Assembly: GCF_025548555.1 (NCBI RefSeq)
Contig: NZ_JAJLPA010000026.1
Location: forward strand, 1-51,148
From: Sphingomonas sp. A2-49
Lineage (GTDB): Bacteria > Pseudomonadota > Alphaproteobacteria > Sphingomonadales > Sphingomonadaceae
Reading direction: 5' to 3'
DNA: 51,148 nt
In this document: positions 1 through 8,577 of the stretch, in pieces
Layout: every line of letters begins with the position of its first letter
How positions within the stretch are numbered: position 1 is the stretch's first letter
Program-made: the position numbers and the translations under genes
The notes under the pieces: generated by a model
What the model saw: only the letters and a program-made list of their open reading frames with translations
Database searches by the model: none
Told to the model about the DNA's origin: nothing

Positions 1-989
1 GCAGCGCCGATCGTGTCGCCGACGCGGCCGGTCAGCGCCGCGGCGGCGCTGGTGCCCGAGGCGGTGAGGCCCAGCCCCGCAAGGACGAGCGCGGAGACGA
101 GCGCGCCTCCGGCAGCGAGGCGGCGGCGCGAGCGCGGCGAGGTGGACAGCATCCGGATTCTCCCTTTCAGATCGTCGATGGTGTGCAGGTGACAGGCGGC
201 CGATACGGCGCCACCATGCGCCGCCTTGACGATGGCGCAGGCATAGGCGTGGCGGTCGATCGTCGAACGGCCGGCGAGGACGCGGGCGTCGTTGGCCAGT
301 TCCTGGTCGGCGCGGAAGCCGCGGAAGGCGCGCCACGCGACCGGATTGAACCAGTGCAGCGCGAGCACCGCGAGCGCGACCCAATTGGCGATCAGGTCGC
401 CGCGCTGGTGGTGGCCGATCTCGTGCTCGAGCGCGAGTTCGCGTTCGTCGGCGTCGTAGCGGTCGGCGAAATCGAGGGGAAAGGCGACGTAGCGACGCAG
501 CACGCCGAACGCGAGCGGCCCGGTCGCGACGTGGCTGGCGATGACGCGCACCCCCCGCACCTCCTCGACCGCGGCGGCCGAGCCCAGCAGGCGACGACAG
601 AAGCGGGTATGGCTCGCGAGATGCCAGCCGAGGAAGCCGAGCGCGCCGAGCGCCCACAGGCCGCCGACGATCGCCGCGATCGCCGGCCCCGCCCCCGTCG
701 GCGCGGCGCTGGCGGCGTGCGCCGCGGTGCCGCCGTCGACGACCAGGATCGTGATCGTCTCGCTGGCGCGCGAGATCGGCGTCACCGCCGCCTGTCGCCA
801 CGCATCGGGAAGCGGCGGCAGCACCAGCCGCAGCACCGGCAGCGCCCACAAGGCATAGCCGAGCTGCGGACCGAAGGTGTTGCGCACCGGCGCGCGGACC
901 AGCAGCACGAGCAGCATCAGGACGGTGGAGGCGATCAGCGCATCGATCAGCCAGCCGGCGAAGGTCGCGTGCGACAGCCCGCCGATCAT
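1..989 (-). CDS. M56 (BlaR1/MecR1-like) membrane metallopeptidase, 3' end outside window
   Basis: An open frame runs from the ATG at 989 to the window edge (about 330 codons) with no stop. It starts with hydrophobic helices (residues about 10-32 and 45-60) and contains the zinc-protease motif HEIGH at residues 189-193, as in the M56 family of signal-transducing membrane proteases. A further hydrophobic helix begins near residue 290, close to the edge. In this family a sensor protease inactivates a partner BlaI-type repressor. The start overlaps the repressor stop codon by 4 nt (ATGA), so the two are translationally coupled. The ligand cannot be told from the visible part; a beta-lactam sensor is only one possibility. 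Confidence 0.85.
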   Translation of the reverse strand, partial: MIGGLSHATFAGWLIDALIASTVLMLLVLLVRAPVRNTFGPQLGYALWALPVLRLVLPPLPDAWRQAAVTPISRASETITILVVDGGTAAHAASAAPTGAGPAIAAIVGGLWALGALGFLGWHLASHTRFCRRLLGSAAAVEEVRGVRVIASHVATGPLAFGVLRRYVAFPLDFADRYDADERELALEHEIGHHQRGDLIANWVALAVLALHWFNPVAWRAFRGFRADQELANDARVLAGRSTIDRHAYACAIVKAAHGGAVSAACHLHTIDDLKGRIRMLSTSPRSRRRLAAGGALVSALVLAGLGLTASGTSAAAALTGRVGDTIGA

Positions 990-1354
990 TGTTTGAGGTC
1001 CCTGAGCAGCGCCTCGATCTCGGCGATGTCCTGCGCGGTGAGTTCGTCGCGCTCGGCGAGGTGCGCGACCAGCGGGGTCAGCCGGCCGCCGAACAACCGG
1101 TCGATCAGCCGCTTCGATTCGCCCGAGACGTAATCGCCGCGCGCGACCAGCGGCCGGTAGAGATAGCGACGGCCGTCCTCCTGATGCGCGATCGCGGCCT
1201 TGGCGAGCAGCCGGCCGAGCAGCGTCTTGACGGTGTTGGCGCTCCAGCCGCGGGCGGGATCGACGCGCTCGGCAACGTCCTGTGCGGTGAGCGGGGCTTC
1301 GTCCCACAACACCTCCATCACCGCATGTTCGGCATCGCTGATTCGTTCGGCCAT
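986..1354 (-). CDS. BlaI/MecI/CopY family transcriptional repressor
   Basis: This 122-residue protein has the size and winged-helix pattern of BlaI/MecI repressors: ISDAEHAVMEVLW at the N-terminus, a helix-turn-helix with WSANTVKTLLGRL near residues 37-49, a wing ending RRYLYRPLV, and a C-terminal dimerisation segment from about residue 78. It is expected to bind a dyad operator and repress its own operon until cleaved by the M56 partner encoded just downstream. A GAGGGAAC ribosome-binding site lies upstream of the ATG at 1354, and a perfect long palindrome is centred about 36 nt upstream, consistent with autoregulation. The target genes beyond this pair are unknown. Confidence 0.93.
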   Translation of the reverse strand: MAERISDAEHAVMEVLWDEAPLTAQDVAERVDPARGWSANTVKTLLGRLLAKAAIAHQEDGRRYLYRPLVARGDYVSGESKRLIDRLFGGRLTPLVAHLAERDELTAQDIAEIEALLRDLKQ

Positions 1355-1372
1355 GCGTATGTTCCCTCTTCA

Positions 1373-1407
1373 ACTACACCCGTAATCGCTCCGATTACGG
1401 GTGTAGT
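1373..1407. promoter_or_regulatory. Probable BlaI operator: perfect palindrome with 16-bp arms
   Basis: Two perfectly complementary 16-bp arms (1373-1388 and 1392-1407) are separated by 3 bp. The arms carry the outer ACTACA/TGTAGT dyad expected of BlaI/MecI/CopY operators (TACA...TGTA). The site ends 18 bp before the repressor start codon, where binding would cover the promoter or its start point. Identification as an operator is inferred from position and dyad. Confidence 0.78.
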
Positions 1408-1676
1408 CAAGAGGGCGCGCCGATGTCCGGGCGCGCCGACGCAACGCGCGGCGAAATCGTCGGAAAACTTTACGATGCCGGGGGGCGTCCGCCCGCCCCT
1501 TAACCACCGCGAACCGCAGACATCCGCGATCCTGCCGGCCTGGCACGGCGCCTGCTACCGTCAGGGCAGCCGAGCGTTTCGACGCTTCAGCAGGGTGGGC
1601 CCGCCGCTATTCCAGTCTCGCGCAGGCCCACCCGCACCCGGTTACGAACGGATGCAGGCCGCCCCGCGTGCAGCGT
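1408..1676. other. Spacer without a recognisable gene; weak inverted repeat at 1593-1633
   Basis: No credible coding region is seen. An inverted repeat with 9-bp arms (GGGTGGGCC at 1593-1601, GGCCCACCC at 1625-1633) lies downstream of the glutaredoxin gene and could form its transcript end, but it has no T-run, so the terminator call is weak. Confidence 0.4.
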
Positions 1677-2003
1677 TCAACCGGCCGCCGTCTCGCCGCC
1701 GAGCAGCGTCGCCAGCTCGCCGCTTTCGTACATTTCCATCATGATGTCCGACCCGCCGACGAATTCGCCGTCGACGTAGAGCTGCGGGATCGTCGGCCAG
1801 TCCGAATAGGCCTTGATGCCCTGGCGGATGCCCTGGTCCTGCAACACGTCGACGCTTTCGTACTGGACGTTCAGATGGTCGAGGATCGCGATCGCGCGGC
1901 TCGAAAAGCCGCATTGCGGGAACAGCGGGCTGCCCTTCATGAACAATACGACGCGGTTCGTCTTCACGACGCTGTCGATGCGGGCGTTGGTGTCGTCGGT
2001 CAT
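1677..2003 (-). CDS. grxD: Monothiol CGFS glutaredoxin (Grx4/GrxD type)
   Basis: With the start at the ATG at 2003 the protein is 108 residues, the usual size of single-domain monothiol glutaredoxins. The active site is CGFS (Cys at residue 31, in FPQCGFSSRA), followed by WPTIPQLYVDGEFVGGSD, the glutathione-binding cis-Pro and GG segment. CGFS glutaredoxins carry [2Fe-2S] clusters and work with BolA proteins in cytosolic iron-sulfur delivery; the neighbouring bolA gene fits this. GAGGA about 8 nt before this ATG favours it over a TTG at 2018 that overlaps the bolA stop. It is the last gene of the zeta-bolA-grxD run. Confidence 0.93.
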   Translation of the reverse strand: MTDDTNARIDSVVKTNRVVLFMKGSPLFPQCGFSSRAIAILDHLNVQYESVDVLQDQGIRQGIKAYSDWPTIPQLYVDGEFVGGSDIMMEMYESGELATLLGGETAAG

Positions 2004-2014
2004 GGTCATCGTCC

Positions 2015-2245
2015 TCAAGCGGCTGCTGTCTTCAACTGCAGCGCGTGCAATTCGCCGCCCATGCGATGCCCGAGCGCCGCATAGACAGCCTGGTGTTGCT
2101 TGCGGAGCGGCAGCCCCGCGAAACTGGCCGACACGACGCGTGCGGCATAATGGTCGCCGTCGCCGGCGAGGTCGGTGATCTCCACCTCCGCATCGGGGAT
2201 GGCGGCGCGGATCAGCGCGGCGATGTCGTCGGCGGCCATCGGCAT
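2015..2245 (-). CDS. bolA: BolA family protein
   Basis: A 76-residue BolA-type protein, the short (IbaG-like) form. The characteristic end of the domain is seen: LPLRKQHQAVYAAL then GELHALQLKTAA, with the conserved His in KQHQAVY. BolA proteins bind CGFS glutaredoxins through a bridging [2Fe-2S] cluster and affect iron-sulfur assembly or transcription. It lies 4 bp after the ATPase zeta gene and immediately before grxD, giving a likely co-expressed BolA-Grx pair. A GGAG ribosome-binding site lies 7 nt before the ATG. Confidence 0.92.
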   Translation of the reverse strand: MPMAADDIAALIRAAIPDAEVEITDLAGDGDHYAARVVSASFAGLPLRKQHQAVYAALGHRMGGELHALQLKTAAA

Positions 2246-2249
2246 GCGA

Positions 2250-2573
2250 TCACTCCGCCTGCATCAGCTGGCGCCGCGCCTCGATCGCCTTTTCGGCGAG
2301 CGTGCGACGGACCAGGGCGTCATCGGTGTCGACGCCGGCGGCGGCCATGTCGCCGCACAGCTTGCGCACGACATCCTCGTCGCCCGCTTCCTCGAAATCG
2401 GCCTGGACGACCGACTTGGCATAGGCGTCGGTTTCCTCCGGGGTCAGGCCCATCCGCTCCGCCGCCCATTGGCCGACCAGCCGGTTGCGCCGCGCCGTGA
2501 TCCGGAACACCATTTCCTCGGCCCGCGCGAATGCCGCCTCGTGCGCGTGTTCGCGTCCGTCGAACGTCGTCAT
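2250..2573 (-). CDS. DUF1476 protein, F1FO-ATPase inhibitor zeta subunit
   Basis: This 107-residue protein starts MTTFDGREHAHEAAFA and is mostly charged alpha-helix, matching DUF1476. In Paracoccus and relatives this family is the zeta subunit, which blocks ATP hydrolysis by the F1FO-ATP synthase through its N-terminal segment. The family is restricted largely to Alphaproteobacteria. The ATG at 2573 gives the conserved N-terminus; an ATG further upstream would add 11 unlikely residues. Whether this copy inhibits the enzyme strongly, as in Paracoccus, cannot be told: inhibition differs between species. Confidence 0.88.
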   Translation of the reverse strand: MTTFDGREHAHEAAFARAEEMVFRITARRNRLVGQWAAERMGLTPEETDAYAKSVVQADFEEAGDEDVVRKLCGDMAAAGVDTDDALVRRTLAEKAIEARRQLMQAE

Positions 2574-2661
2574 AGCCGGCTCACCCCATCGCTGCTCGCG
2601 ATCCACATAGGAGGCGGCCGCCCGGGGTGCAACGTGCAGGCGGCGGTCGCCGGCCCGCCGG

Positions 2662-3660
2662 TCAGGCGATCTCGACCACCAGCTTGCCGATCGCCGCCCG
2701 CGCGGCCATCCGCGCGATGGCGTCGCCGCCCCGCTCCAGCGCGAAGGTCTCGGTCACGCGCGGCGCGATCCGGCCGTCCCGCCACAGGTCGAACAGCGTC
2801 GCGACATGCGCCGCATTCGCCTGCGGATTGCGGGCCGCGAACGCCCCCCAGAACACGCCGCAGACGTCGCAGCTCTTGAGCAGCGTCAGGTTGAGCGGCA
2901 GTTTGGGGATACCCGCGGGGAAGCCGACGACGAGATACCGCCCCTCCCATGCGATCGACCGCAGCGCGGGTTCGGCATAGTCGCCGCCGACCGGGTCGTA
3001 GATCACGTCGAAGCCGCCGCGGCCGCCCGCCGCCTTGAATCGCTCGGCGAGCGCCTTCGACTGGTCCCGGTCGAACGGCGCACGGCCGTAGACCAGCGTC
3101 TCGTCGGCGCCCGCGGCGCTGGCCGCCGCGGCCTTCTCCTCGGACGACACTGCGGCGACGACACGTGCGCCGAACGCCTTGCCGAGTTCGATCGCGGCGA
3201 GGCCGACGCCGCCCGCCGCACCCAGCACCAGCAGCGCATGGCCCGCCTTCAGGTGGCCGCGATCGAGCAACGCGTGGATCGTGGTGCCATAGGTCAGGAT
3301 CAGCGCCGCGCCCTCGGCGAAACTGCGCTCTTCGGGCAGGCGGTACAGGCGCTGTGGTTCGGTGACGATCCGGGTCGCGAGCCCGCCATGGCCGATGACG
3401 CCCATCACGCGGTCGCCGACCTGCCAGTCGGTCACGCCTTCGCCCACCGCGTCGATGACGCCGGCGATCTCGCCGCCCGGCGCGAACGGGCGCGGCGGCT
3501 TGAACTGGTAGCGATCCTCGATGATGAGCACGTCGGGGTAGTTGATCGCGCATGCCTTCACCGCGATGCCCACCTGTCCGGCGGCGGGCGCGGGATCGGG
3601 CAGGTCCGTCAGCTCTAGAGTTTCAGGTCCGCCCGACGCCATCGACAGCAATGCCCGCAT
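2662..3660 (-). CDS. Zinc-free MDR-family NADPH:quinone oxidoreductase
   Basis: A 332-residue medium-chain dehydrogenase/reductase of the quinone oxidoreductase type. The N-terminal GroES-like fold (MRALLS...[10 protein letters not shown]) is followed by the Rossmann motif [19 protein letters not shown] at about residues 147-165. The zinc-ligand cysteines of alcohol dehydrogenases are missing, as is usual for QOR. Such proteins reduce quinones or enoyl-type substrates with NADPH; the substrate here is unknown. The start codon lies 38 nt inside the end of leuD, so the gene probably belongs to the leu transcript. MRALLS is the family's usual N-terminus, which supports the overlapping start. Confidence 0.9.
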   Translation of the reverse strand: MRALLSMASGGPETLELTDLPDPAPAAGQVGIAVKACAINYPDVLIIEDRYQFKPPRPFAPGGEIAGVIDAVGEGVTDWQVGDRVMGVIGHGGLATRIVTEPQRLYRLPEERSFAEGAALILTYGTTIHALLDRGHLKAGHALLVLGAAGGVGLAAIELGKAFGARVVAAVSSEEKAAAASAAGADETLVYGRAPFDRDQSKALAERFKAAGGRGGFDVIYDPVGGDYAEPALRSIAWEGRYLVVGFPAGIPKLPLNLTLLKSCDVCGVFWGAFAARNPQANAAHVATLFDLWRDGRIAPRVTETFALERGGDAIARMAARAAIGKLVVEIA

Positions 3661-4252
3661 ATCCGCTCCTGTTCGCGATCCAGGGGCGGTGTTCGTCCAC
3701 CGCGCCTTCGAATTTCGAAATCGCGGTATCCTTTGCCATCGTCAGGCCGATCTCGTCCAGCCCTTCCATCAGGCATTGGCGCCGGAACGGGTCGAGATCG
3801 AAGGCGAAGCGGTCCTGATAGGGCGTCGTCACCGTCATCGATTCGAGGTCGACGGTGATCGGCTGGTCCTGCGCGACCTCGACCAGCCGGTCGACCGCCT
3901 CCTGCGGCAGGACGACGGGCACGATGCCGTTCTTGAAGGCGTTGCCCGAGAAGATGTCGGAGAAGCTCGGCGCGATCACCGCGGTGACCCCCATGTCGGC
4001 GAGCGCCCAGGCGGCGTGTTCGCGGCTCGACCCGCAGCCGAAATTGTCGCCGGCGATCAGGATCGGCGCGCCCGCGTAGCGCGGGTCGTCGAAGACGTTG
4101 CCCGGCTGGGCGCGCACCGTCTCGAACGCGCCACGCGCGAGCCCGGTTCGCGTGATCGTCTTCAGCCAGTGCGCCGGGATGATGATGTCGGTGTCGATGT
4201 TCTTCGCACCCCAGGGATAGGCGGTGCCGCTGACCGTGGTGACCGGCTGCAT
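3623..4252 (-). CDS. leuD: 3-isopropylmalate dehydratase small subunit
   Basis: A 209-residue LeuD, the swivel-domain subunit of isopropylmalate isomerase in leucine synthesis. Diagnostic motifs are [15 protein letters not shown] near the N-terminus, [17 protein letters not shown] around residues 68-84, and [13 protein letters not shown]. It acts in a heterodimer with LeuC in the cytosol. The ATG shares one nucleotide with the stop codon of a 35-residue upstream peptide (TGATG), and I see no strong Shine-Dalgarno sequence before it, so its translation may depend on the peptide being read. The 3' end overlaps the next gene by 38 nt. Confidence 0.97.
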   Translation of the reverse strand: MQPVTTVSGTAYPWGAKNIDTDIIIPAHWLKTITRTGLARGAFETVRAQPGNVFDDPRYAGAPILIAGDNFGCGSSREHAAWALADMGVTAVIAPSFSDIFSGNAFKNGIVPVVLPQEAVDRLVEVAQDQPITVDLESMTVTTPYQDRFAFDLDPFRRQCLMEGLDEIGLTMAKDTAISKFEGAVDEHRPWIANRSGYAGIAVDGVGRT

Positions 4253-4359
4253 CAGCGCTGGGTCTTCGGCGGATGGGCGAGCACGCGGGCGCCCGCGACA
4301 TAGGCTGCGACGCCGCTCATCATCGCGCCTGCGACGAGCAGGACCAGGACCTTCTTCAT
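4252..4359 (-). CDS. 35-residue hydrophobic peptide between leuC and leuD
   Basis: A short frame encodes [20 protein letters not shown] followed by a polar tail ending KTQR. Two lysines and then about 20 hydrophobic residues suggest one membrane helix or an uncleaved signal anchor. It has a clear GGGAGA ribosome-binding site 7 nt before its ATG. The start overlaps the leuC stop (ATGA) and its stop overlaps the leuD start (TGATG), so it is placed exactly as a translated link between the two. I recognise no family. It could be a real membrane microprotein, or a coupling cistron whose translation matters more than its product. Confidence 0.6.
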   Translation of the reverse strand: MKKVLVLLVAGAMMSGVAAYVAGARVLAHPPKTQR

Positions 4360-5795
4360 GCGGATTCTCCCATCAGGTCGCGCACGTCGGCCAACCGCCC
4401 GGTCACCGCCGCCGCCGCCGCCATCGCCGGCGACAGCAGGTGTGTGCGCGCGCCAGGCCCTTGTCGACCCACGAAATTCCGGTTCGACGTGGACGCGCAC
4501 CGTTCCCCCGCAGGCACCTTGTCGGGGTTCATCGCGAGGCACATCGAACAGCCGGGCTCGCGCCATTCGAACCCCGCCGCCACGAACACACGGTCGAGCC
4601 CCTCCGCCTCCGCCTGGCGCTTGACGAGGCCGGAACCCGGCACGACCATCGCGCGGACGCCCTGCGCGACGGTGCGCCCGTTCGCGACCGCGGCCGCGGC
4701 GCGCAGATCCTCGATCCGGCTGTTGGTGCAGCTGCCGATGAAGACGTGCTGGACCGCGACGTCCTGCATCGCGGTGCCCGGCGTCAGGCCCATGTAATCG
4801 AGGCTGCGGCGCGCCGCCGCGCGCTTGGCGGGATCGGCGAAGCTGTCGGGTTCGGGAACGACGCCGGTGATCGGCACGACGTCCTCGGGGCTGGTCCCCC
4901 ATGTCAGCGCCGGCGCGATGTCGGTGGCGTCGAGGCGGACCGTCCGGTCGAACCGCGCGCCGGGATCGGTCGCGAGGCTGCGCCACCACGCCGCCGCGAT
5001 ATCCCACGCCGCGCCCTGCGGCACCATCGGGCGGCCCTTCAGATAGGCGAAGGTAGTGTCGTCGGGCGCGACGAGGCCGGCGCGGGCCCCGCCCTCGATC
5101 GACATGTTGGCGACCGTCATCCGTCCCTCGATCGACATCGCGCGGATCACCTCGCCGGTATACTCGATGACATGGCCGGTCCCGCCCGCCGCGCCGATCC
5201 GGCCCATGATCGCGAGGATCACGTCCTTCGGGCTGACGCCGAACCCCAAGGTGCCGTCCACGCGCACTTCCATCGTCTTCGACTGGCTGAGCAGCAGCGT
5301 CTGCGTCGCGAGGACATGCTCGACCTCGCTGGTGCCGATCCCGAAGGCGAGCGCGCCGAGCGCACCGTGCGTCGAGGTGTGGCTGTCGCCGCAGACGAGC
5401 GTCGTGCCGGGCAGCGTGAAGCCCAGCTCCGGCCCGACGACATGGACGATCCCCTGCTCCGCTGCGGTCGCGTCGATATAGTCGATGCCGAATTCGGCGG
5501 TATTGCGACGCAACGCGTCGAGCTGCTGCGCGCTTTCCGGATCGGCGATCGGCAGCATGCGCCCGGCGGCGTCGACCCGCGGCGTCGTCGGCAGATTGTG
5601 GTCCGGCACCGCCAGCGTCAGCTCGGGCCGACGGACGCGGCGGCCGGCGACGCGCAAACCTTCGAACGCCTGCGGGCTGGTCACTTCATGGACGAGATGC
5701 CGGTCGATATAGACGAGGCAGGTGCCGTCGCCGCGCCGTTCGACGACGTGCGCGTCCCAGATCTTTTCGTACAGCGTTTGCGGTCGGGTAGCCAT
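4356..5795 (-). CDS. leuC: 3-isopropylmalate dehydratase large subunit
   Basis: A 479-residue LeuC of the aconitase superfamily, which with LeuD isomerises 2- to 3-isopropylmalate. The [4Fe-4S] cysteine motifs are FIGSCTNSR (near residue 350) and [14 protein letters not shown] (near 410). [20 protein letters not shown] and the N-terminal [12 protein letters not shown] are also typical. It is the first gene of a minus-strand run leuC-peptide-leuD-oxidoreductase. No good ribosome-binding site is visible before the ATG at 5795, and the upstream region is a repeat-rich spacer. leuA and leuB are not in this window. Confidence 0.97.
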   Translation of the reverse strand: MATRPQTLYEKIWDAHVVERRGDGTCLVYIDRHLVHEVTSPQAFEGLRVAGRRVRRPELTLAVPDHNLPTTPRVDAAGRMLPIADPESAQQLDALRRNTAEFGIDYIDATAAEQGIVHVVGPELGFTLPGTTLVCGDSHTSTHGALGALAFGIGTSEVEHVLATQTLLLSQSKTMEVRVDGTLGFGVSPKDVILAIMGRIGAAGGTGHVIEYTGEVIRAMSIEGRMTVANMSIEGGARAGLVAPDDTTFAYLKGRPMVPQGAAWDIAAAWWRSLATDPGARFDRTVRLDATDIAPALTWGTSPEDVVPITGVVPEPDSFADPAKRAAARRSLDYMGLTPGTAMQDVAVQHVFIGSCTNSRIEDLRAAAAVANGRTVAQGVRAMVVPGSGLVKRQAEAEGLDRVFVAAGFEWREPGCSMCLAMNPDKVPAGERCASTSNRNFVGRQGPGARTHLLSPAMAAAAAVTGRLADVRDLMGESA

Positions 5796-6641
5796 GATGG
5801 CTGCGCGTTAACCGAAAGATGCGTGCGGGTCGAGGCTGGCTGGCGGATAATTGCTTTGGTGCCGGTTTCCGGGGATCGCGCCGGCCCGCTTTTTGAATGG
5901 CCGTACCGGCCGATGGCCAAGGCGAAGCGGCGTTCGAGAGAAAATGCTTTGTTCGCGCGGAGGCGCGGAGGACGCAGAGATGTCGGGTCCGCGGCGCCCT
6001 TTGTCTGCATTCGGAGGCCGTCGATGAGGTAGGGCGGCACAACGCCGCATGCGCCTCCGCGCCCTCCGCGGCTCCGCGCGAGCCTTGTTCTGTCTTCGAC
6101 GCGTCGCGGTGGTGCGAAGGCCTGACCGTCCACTGCCGGACCTGCTTTCAGGGACCGGACCGATCCCCGCTTCCTGCTGTTATCCCGGACGCGATCGGGG
6201 ATCATCCGTGCGACCAGCGGCCCGCTGGAGGTTGGTGCCGCACCCTTGGGGCGTCGTGGCCCCCGGAACACGTCCGGGGTGACGGCATAGATGCGACCAC
6301 CGAGCCGATGCCCTTCGAGGTTTGGCACGCGGCTTTCCTGCCGAAGGCTTTGCTGGCGCAGAGGTGGCGTCGGCGCGGCGCCCTTTCTCTCCCGTCGGTA
6401 AGAGATAACGCAACGACGCCGCTCACGCCTCCGCGTCCTCCGCGCCTCCGCGCGAACCTCATTCCTTCCTTCGATGCGTCGCGGTGCGAAACCTAGCGAT
6501 CCAGCCCCGCCCGACACGCGGGGGCGGGAACGGTTTCCGCTTGCTACCGTCGTTTCAGGACGTGGCCCGGGATCCGCCGTCAAACGAGGGCCGGTGTAGC
6601 CCCCCGCCGTAGCCGTACGAAACGACCGAGCCTGCCCCGGC
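5796..6641. repeat. 846-bp repeat-rich spacer without a credible gene
   Basis: The spacer between leuC and scoB holds at least three palindromic elements. One has imperfect arms built of GCGCGGAGG-like units (about 5953-5979 and 6051-6081). A second, related element ends in a similar right arm at 6425-6455 but has a degenerate left arm near 6354. Between them CCCCGGA-ACACG-TCCGGGG forms a hairpin at 6261-6279. The two first elements also share GCGTCGCGGTG downstream and CGCCCTTT internally, so they look like diverged copies. The open frames crossing this region have no recognisable proteins and follow the repeats. Confidence 0.65.
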
Positions 6642-7292
6642 CTAGCTTTCGTACGCCGCCGTCGTCTTCGCGGCGACCTCGTCGGCGGTCACGCCGGGGG
6701 CAAGTTCGATCAGGCGGAAGGGCGCGTCATGGTCGGGCCGGCGGAAGACGGCGAGGTCGGTGACGATCATGTCGACCACGTTCCTGCCGGTCAGCGGCAA
6801 CGTGCAGGCGGGGATGAACTTCGGACTGCCGTCCTTGGCGTTATGGTCCATCACCACGATGATCTGCTTGACCCCGGCGACGAGGTCCATCGCACCGCCC
6901 ATGCCCTTTATCATCTTGCCCGGGATCATCCAGTTGGCGATGTCCCCGCCCTCGCTCACCTCCATCGCGCCGAGCACGGTCAGGTCGATGTGCCCGCCGC
7001 GGATCATCGCGAAGCTTTGTTCGCTGCCGAAATAGGCGCTTTGCGGCAGCTCGCTGATCGTCTGCTTGCCCGCATTGATGAGGTCGGCGTCCTCCTCGCC
7101 CGCATAGGGGAAGGGGCCGATGCCGAGCATGCCGTTTTCCGACTGGAGCGTCACGGTCATGCCGGCGGGGATGTTGTTGGCGACCAGCGTCGGAATGCCA
7201 ATGCCGAGGTTGACGTAATAGCCGTCGCGCAATTCCTGCGCGGCGCGGGCCGCCATCTGGTTGCGGTCCCAACCCTTCGCTGCGGTAGCCAT
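6642..7292 (-). CDS. scoB: 3-oxoacid CoA-transferase subunit B
   Basis: A 216-residue beta subunit of a class I CoA-transferase (SCOT/AtoA type), which moves CoA from succinyl-CoA to acetoacetate or a related acid. The catalytic glutamate is E52 in [12 protein letters not shown], and the N-terminal [18 protein letters not shown] is typical. Its ATG overlaps the stop of the DUF5076 gene by one nucleotide. The alpha subunit lies further upstream in the same run, separated by two unrelated genes, which is unusual for this pair. Substrate preference cannot be read from the sequence. Confidence 0.94.
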   Translation of the reverse strand: MATAAKGWDRNQMAARAAQELRDGYYVNLGIGIPTLVANNIPAGMTVTLQSENGMLGIGPFPYAGEEDADLINAGKQTISELPQSAYFGSEQSFAMIRGGHIDLTVLGAMEVSEGGDIANWMIPGKMIKGMGGAMDLVAGVKQIIVVMDHNAKDGSPKFIPACTLPLTGRNVVDMIVTDLAVFRRPDHDAPFRLIELAPGVTADEVAAKTTAAYES

Positions 7293-7615
7293 CAGTTCAG
7301 TCCTCCGGGATGGTTGGCGATCCGGGCGGCGGCAGCCGGATCGATATCGGGGCGCGCGCCATCGAGGCCGCGCCAGATCAGCGCGGCCGCTTCGGCCTCG
7401 CCGATGCCCAGTGCGGCGGCATGCGCCCTGGCCGCATGCGCGATCGTGTCGGCGATCAGCACGCCGAACATTTCGGCATCGGCAAGGACGCCCGCGTCGA
7501 TCACGACGGTCGATCCGGCGCGATCCGTGATCCAGATCTGCGCGACCTCGGCGGACCGATCGTCGAGATGCGGGATCGCGGACAGGGGAATGGCACGCGG
7601 CTTGGTCGCCTTCAC
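7292..7615 (-). CDS. DUF5076 domain protein
   Basis: A 107-residue protein starting at a GTG whose bases overlap the stop of the phosphatase gene (GTGA). The sequence [16 protein letters not shown], then an [16 protein letters not shown] segment and [20 protein letters not shown], matches the small alphaproteobacterial DUF5076 family as I know it. No function is established for the family. It has no signal peptide or membrane segment, so it is probably cytosolic. Overlap with the flanking genes on both sides shows that it is translated as part of the CoA-transferase operon. Confidence 0.75.
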   Translation of the reverse strand: MKATKPRAIPLSAIPHLDDRSAEVAQIWITDRAGSTVVIDAGVLADAEMFGVLIADTIAHAARAHAAALGIGEAEAAALIWRGLDGARPDIDPAAAARIANHPGGLN

Positions 7616-8577
7616 CGGGCGCCCCCGTCGACCCAGCGCCGGTCGGCGGGAAACACGTCGTCGAAGCCGCCCTTCACGCCGCTGCCGTAGACCGGGTTGG
7701 GCAGGACGAACCAGCCGTTGCCCCACAGTGCGGCGATCGCACCGCCGTCGGCGGCACGGCGGCGCTCCGCGGTCGAGGGGATCGCGGCGAACAGGTCGCT
7801 AAAGTCGCCGAGCTGGTCGCCCGCCATCGCGACGACGCAATAGCGCGTCGCGATCGCGGTGCGACGATCGTCCTTGCCGCTCGGTCCGTTGCGCAGGAAG
7901 AGGTCGACGCCGGGCGTGAAGTCGCCAAGCCCCGCCGCCTTCAACGCGGCGATCGTGCCGGCGAATTCCGCCGCCGAGCGGTTGCTGTTGACGATGACCG
8001 CGATATTGGCGGCGCGCAGCGCGGCGAAGGCCTCGACCGCGCCGGGAACGGGAGCGACCGCCTTCGCGCCGGTCCGTTCCCATCGTGCCCATTGCGCCGC
8101 ATCGAACGGCGCGGCCGGATCGCGCGCCGCCAGTGCCTCGACGCCGAGGTTCAGGATCACCGTTTCGTCCGCGTCGAACACCGCGGCGCGCTGCTTGCCC
8201 TCGCACGGCTGCCATTGCGGCGCGGCGAGCGTCGCGCCGGGCGCGAGGACGACGCCGTCCCCCGCCGCCCGGCGATAGGTCGCATAGGCGACGAGCGCGC
8301 GGAACGCTTGGCGACTGAGCGCCGCCGCCTCCGCCGAGCCGTAGAGGAACTGGAACTGCGGCGGCACCGCCTGCCCCGCCGCCGTCGCCGTCGCCGTCGC
8401 GCGCACCGCCCCGTCGGGGGCCGGCAGCGCGGTGAGGCCGGTGACGCGGACCAGCCGGCCGTCCGCGGTATAGGTCTGTCCCGGCGCCGGCAGCGTCGCC
8501 ACCCGCGGCGCGCGCGTCGGCCCGCATCCCGCGAGCAGCGCCACGGCCGCCAGCATCGGGACCGCGCGCCGCATCAC
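7612..8577 (-). CDS. HAD-family acid phosphatase lipoprotein (e(P4)/class C-like)
   Basis: A 321-residue exported lipoprotein. The signal ends in a lipobox, LLAGC, with the modified Cys at residue 18. The HAD catalytic motif is [11 protein letters not shown] (D135, D137, T139), followed by [10 protein letters not shown] (motif II) and an acidic [10 protein letters not shown] (motif IV). This pattern fits lipoprotein e(P4)-type acid phosphatases and 5'-nucleotidases, which remove phosphate from nucleotides at the cell envelope. It overlaps scoA upstream and DUF5076 downstream by 4 nt each. Why a periplasmic phosphatase is coupled to a cytosolic CoA-transferase is not clear. Confidence 0.86.
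   Translation of the reverse strand: MMRRAVPMLAAVALLAGCGPTRAPRVATLPAPGQTYTADGRLVRVTGLTALPAPDGAVRATATATAAGQAVPPQFQFLYGSAEAAALSRQAFRALVAYATYRRAAGDGVVLAPGATLAAPQWQPCEGKQRAAVFDADETVILNLGVEALAARDPAAPFDAAQWARWERTGAKAVAPVPGAVEAFAALRAANIAVIVNSNRSAAEFAGTIAALKAAGLGDFTPGVDLFLRNGPSGKDDRRTAIATRYCVVAMAGDQLGDFSDLFAAIPSTAERRRAADGGAIAALWGNGWFVLPNPVYGSGVKGGFDDVFPADRRWVDGGAR

Noticed and set aside
1..989. Separate gene starting at the ATG at 152
   Set aside because: The ATG at 152 is in frame with the M56 protein and no stop lies between, so it is internal and precedes a transmembrane helix.
4224..6032. A 602-codon open frame on the plus strand opposite leuC
   Set aside because: Antisense shadow of leuC with no motif; it continues into the repeat-rich spacer.
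5796..6641. CRISPR array in the repeat-rich leuC-scoB spacer
   Set aside because: The repeats are inverted and few, spacing is irregular, and no cas genes are present.
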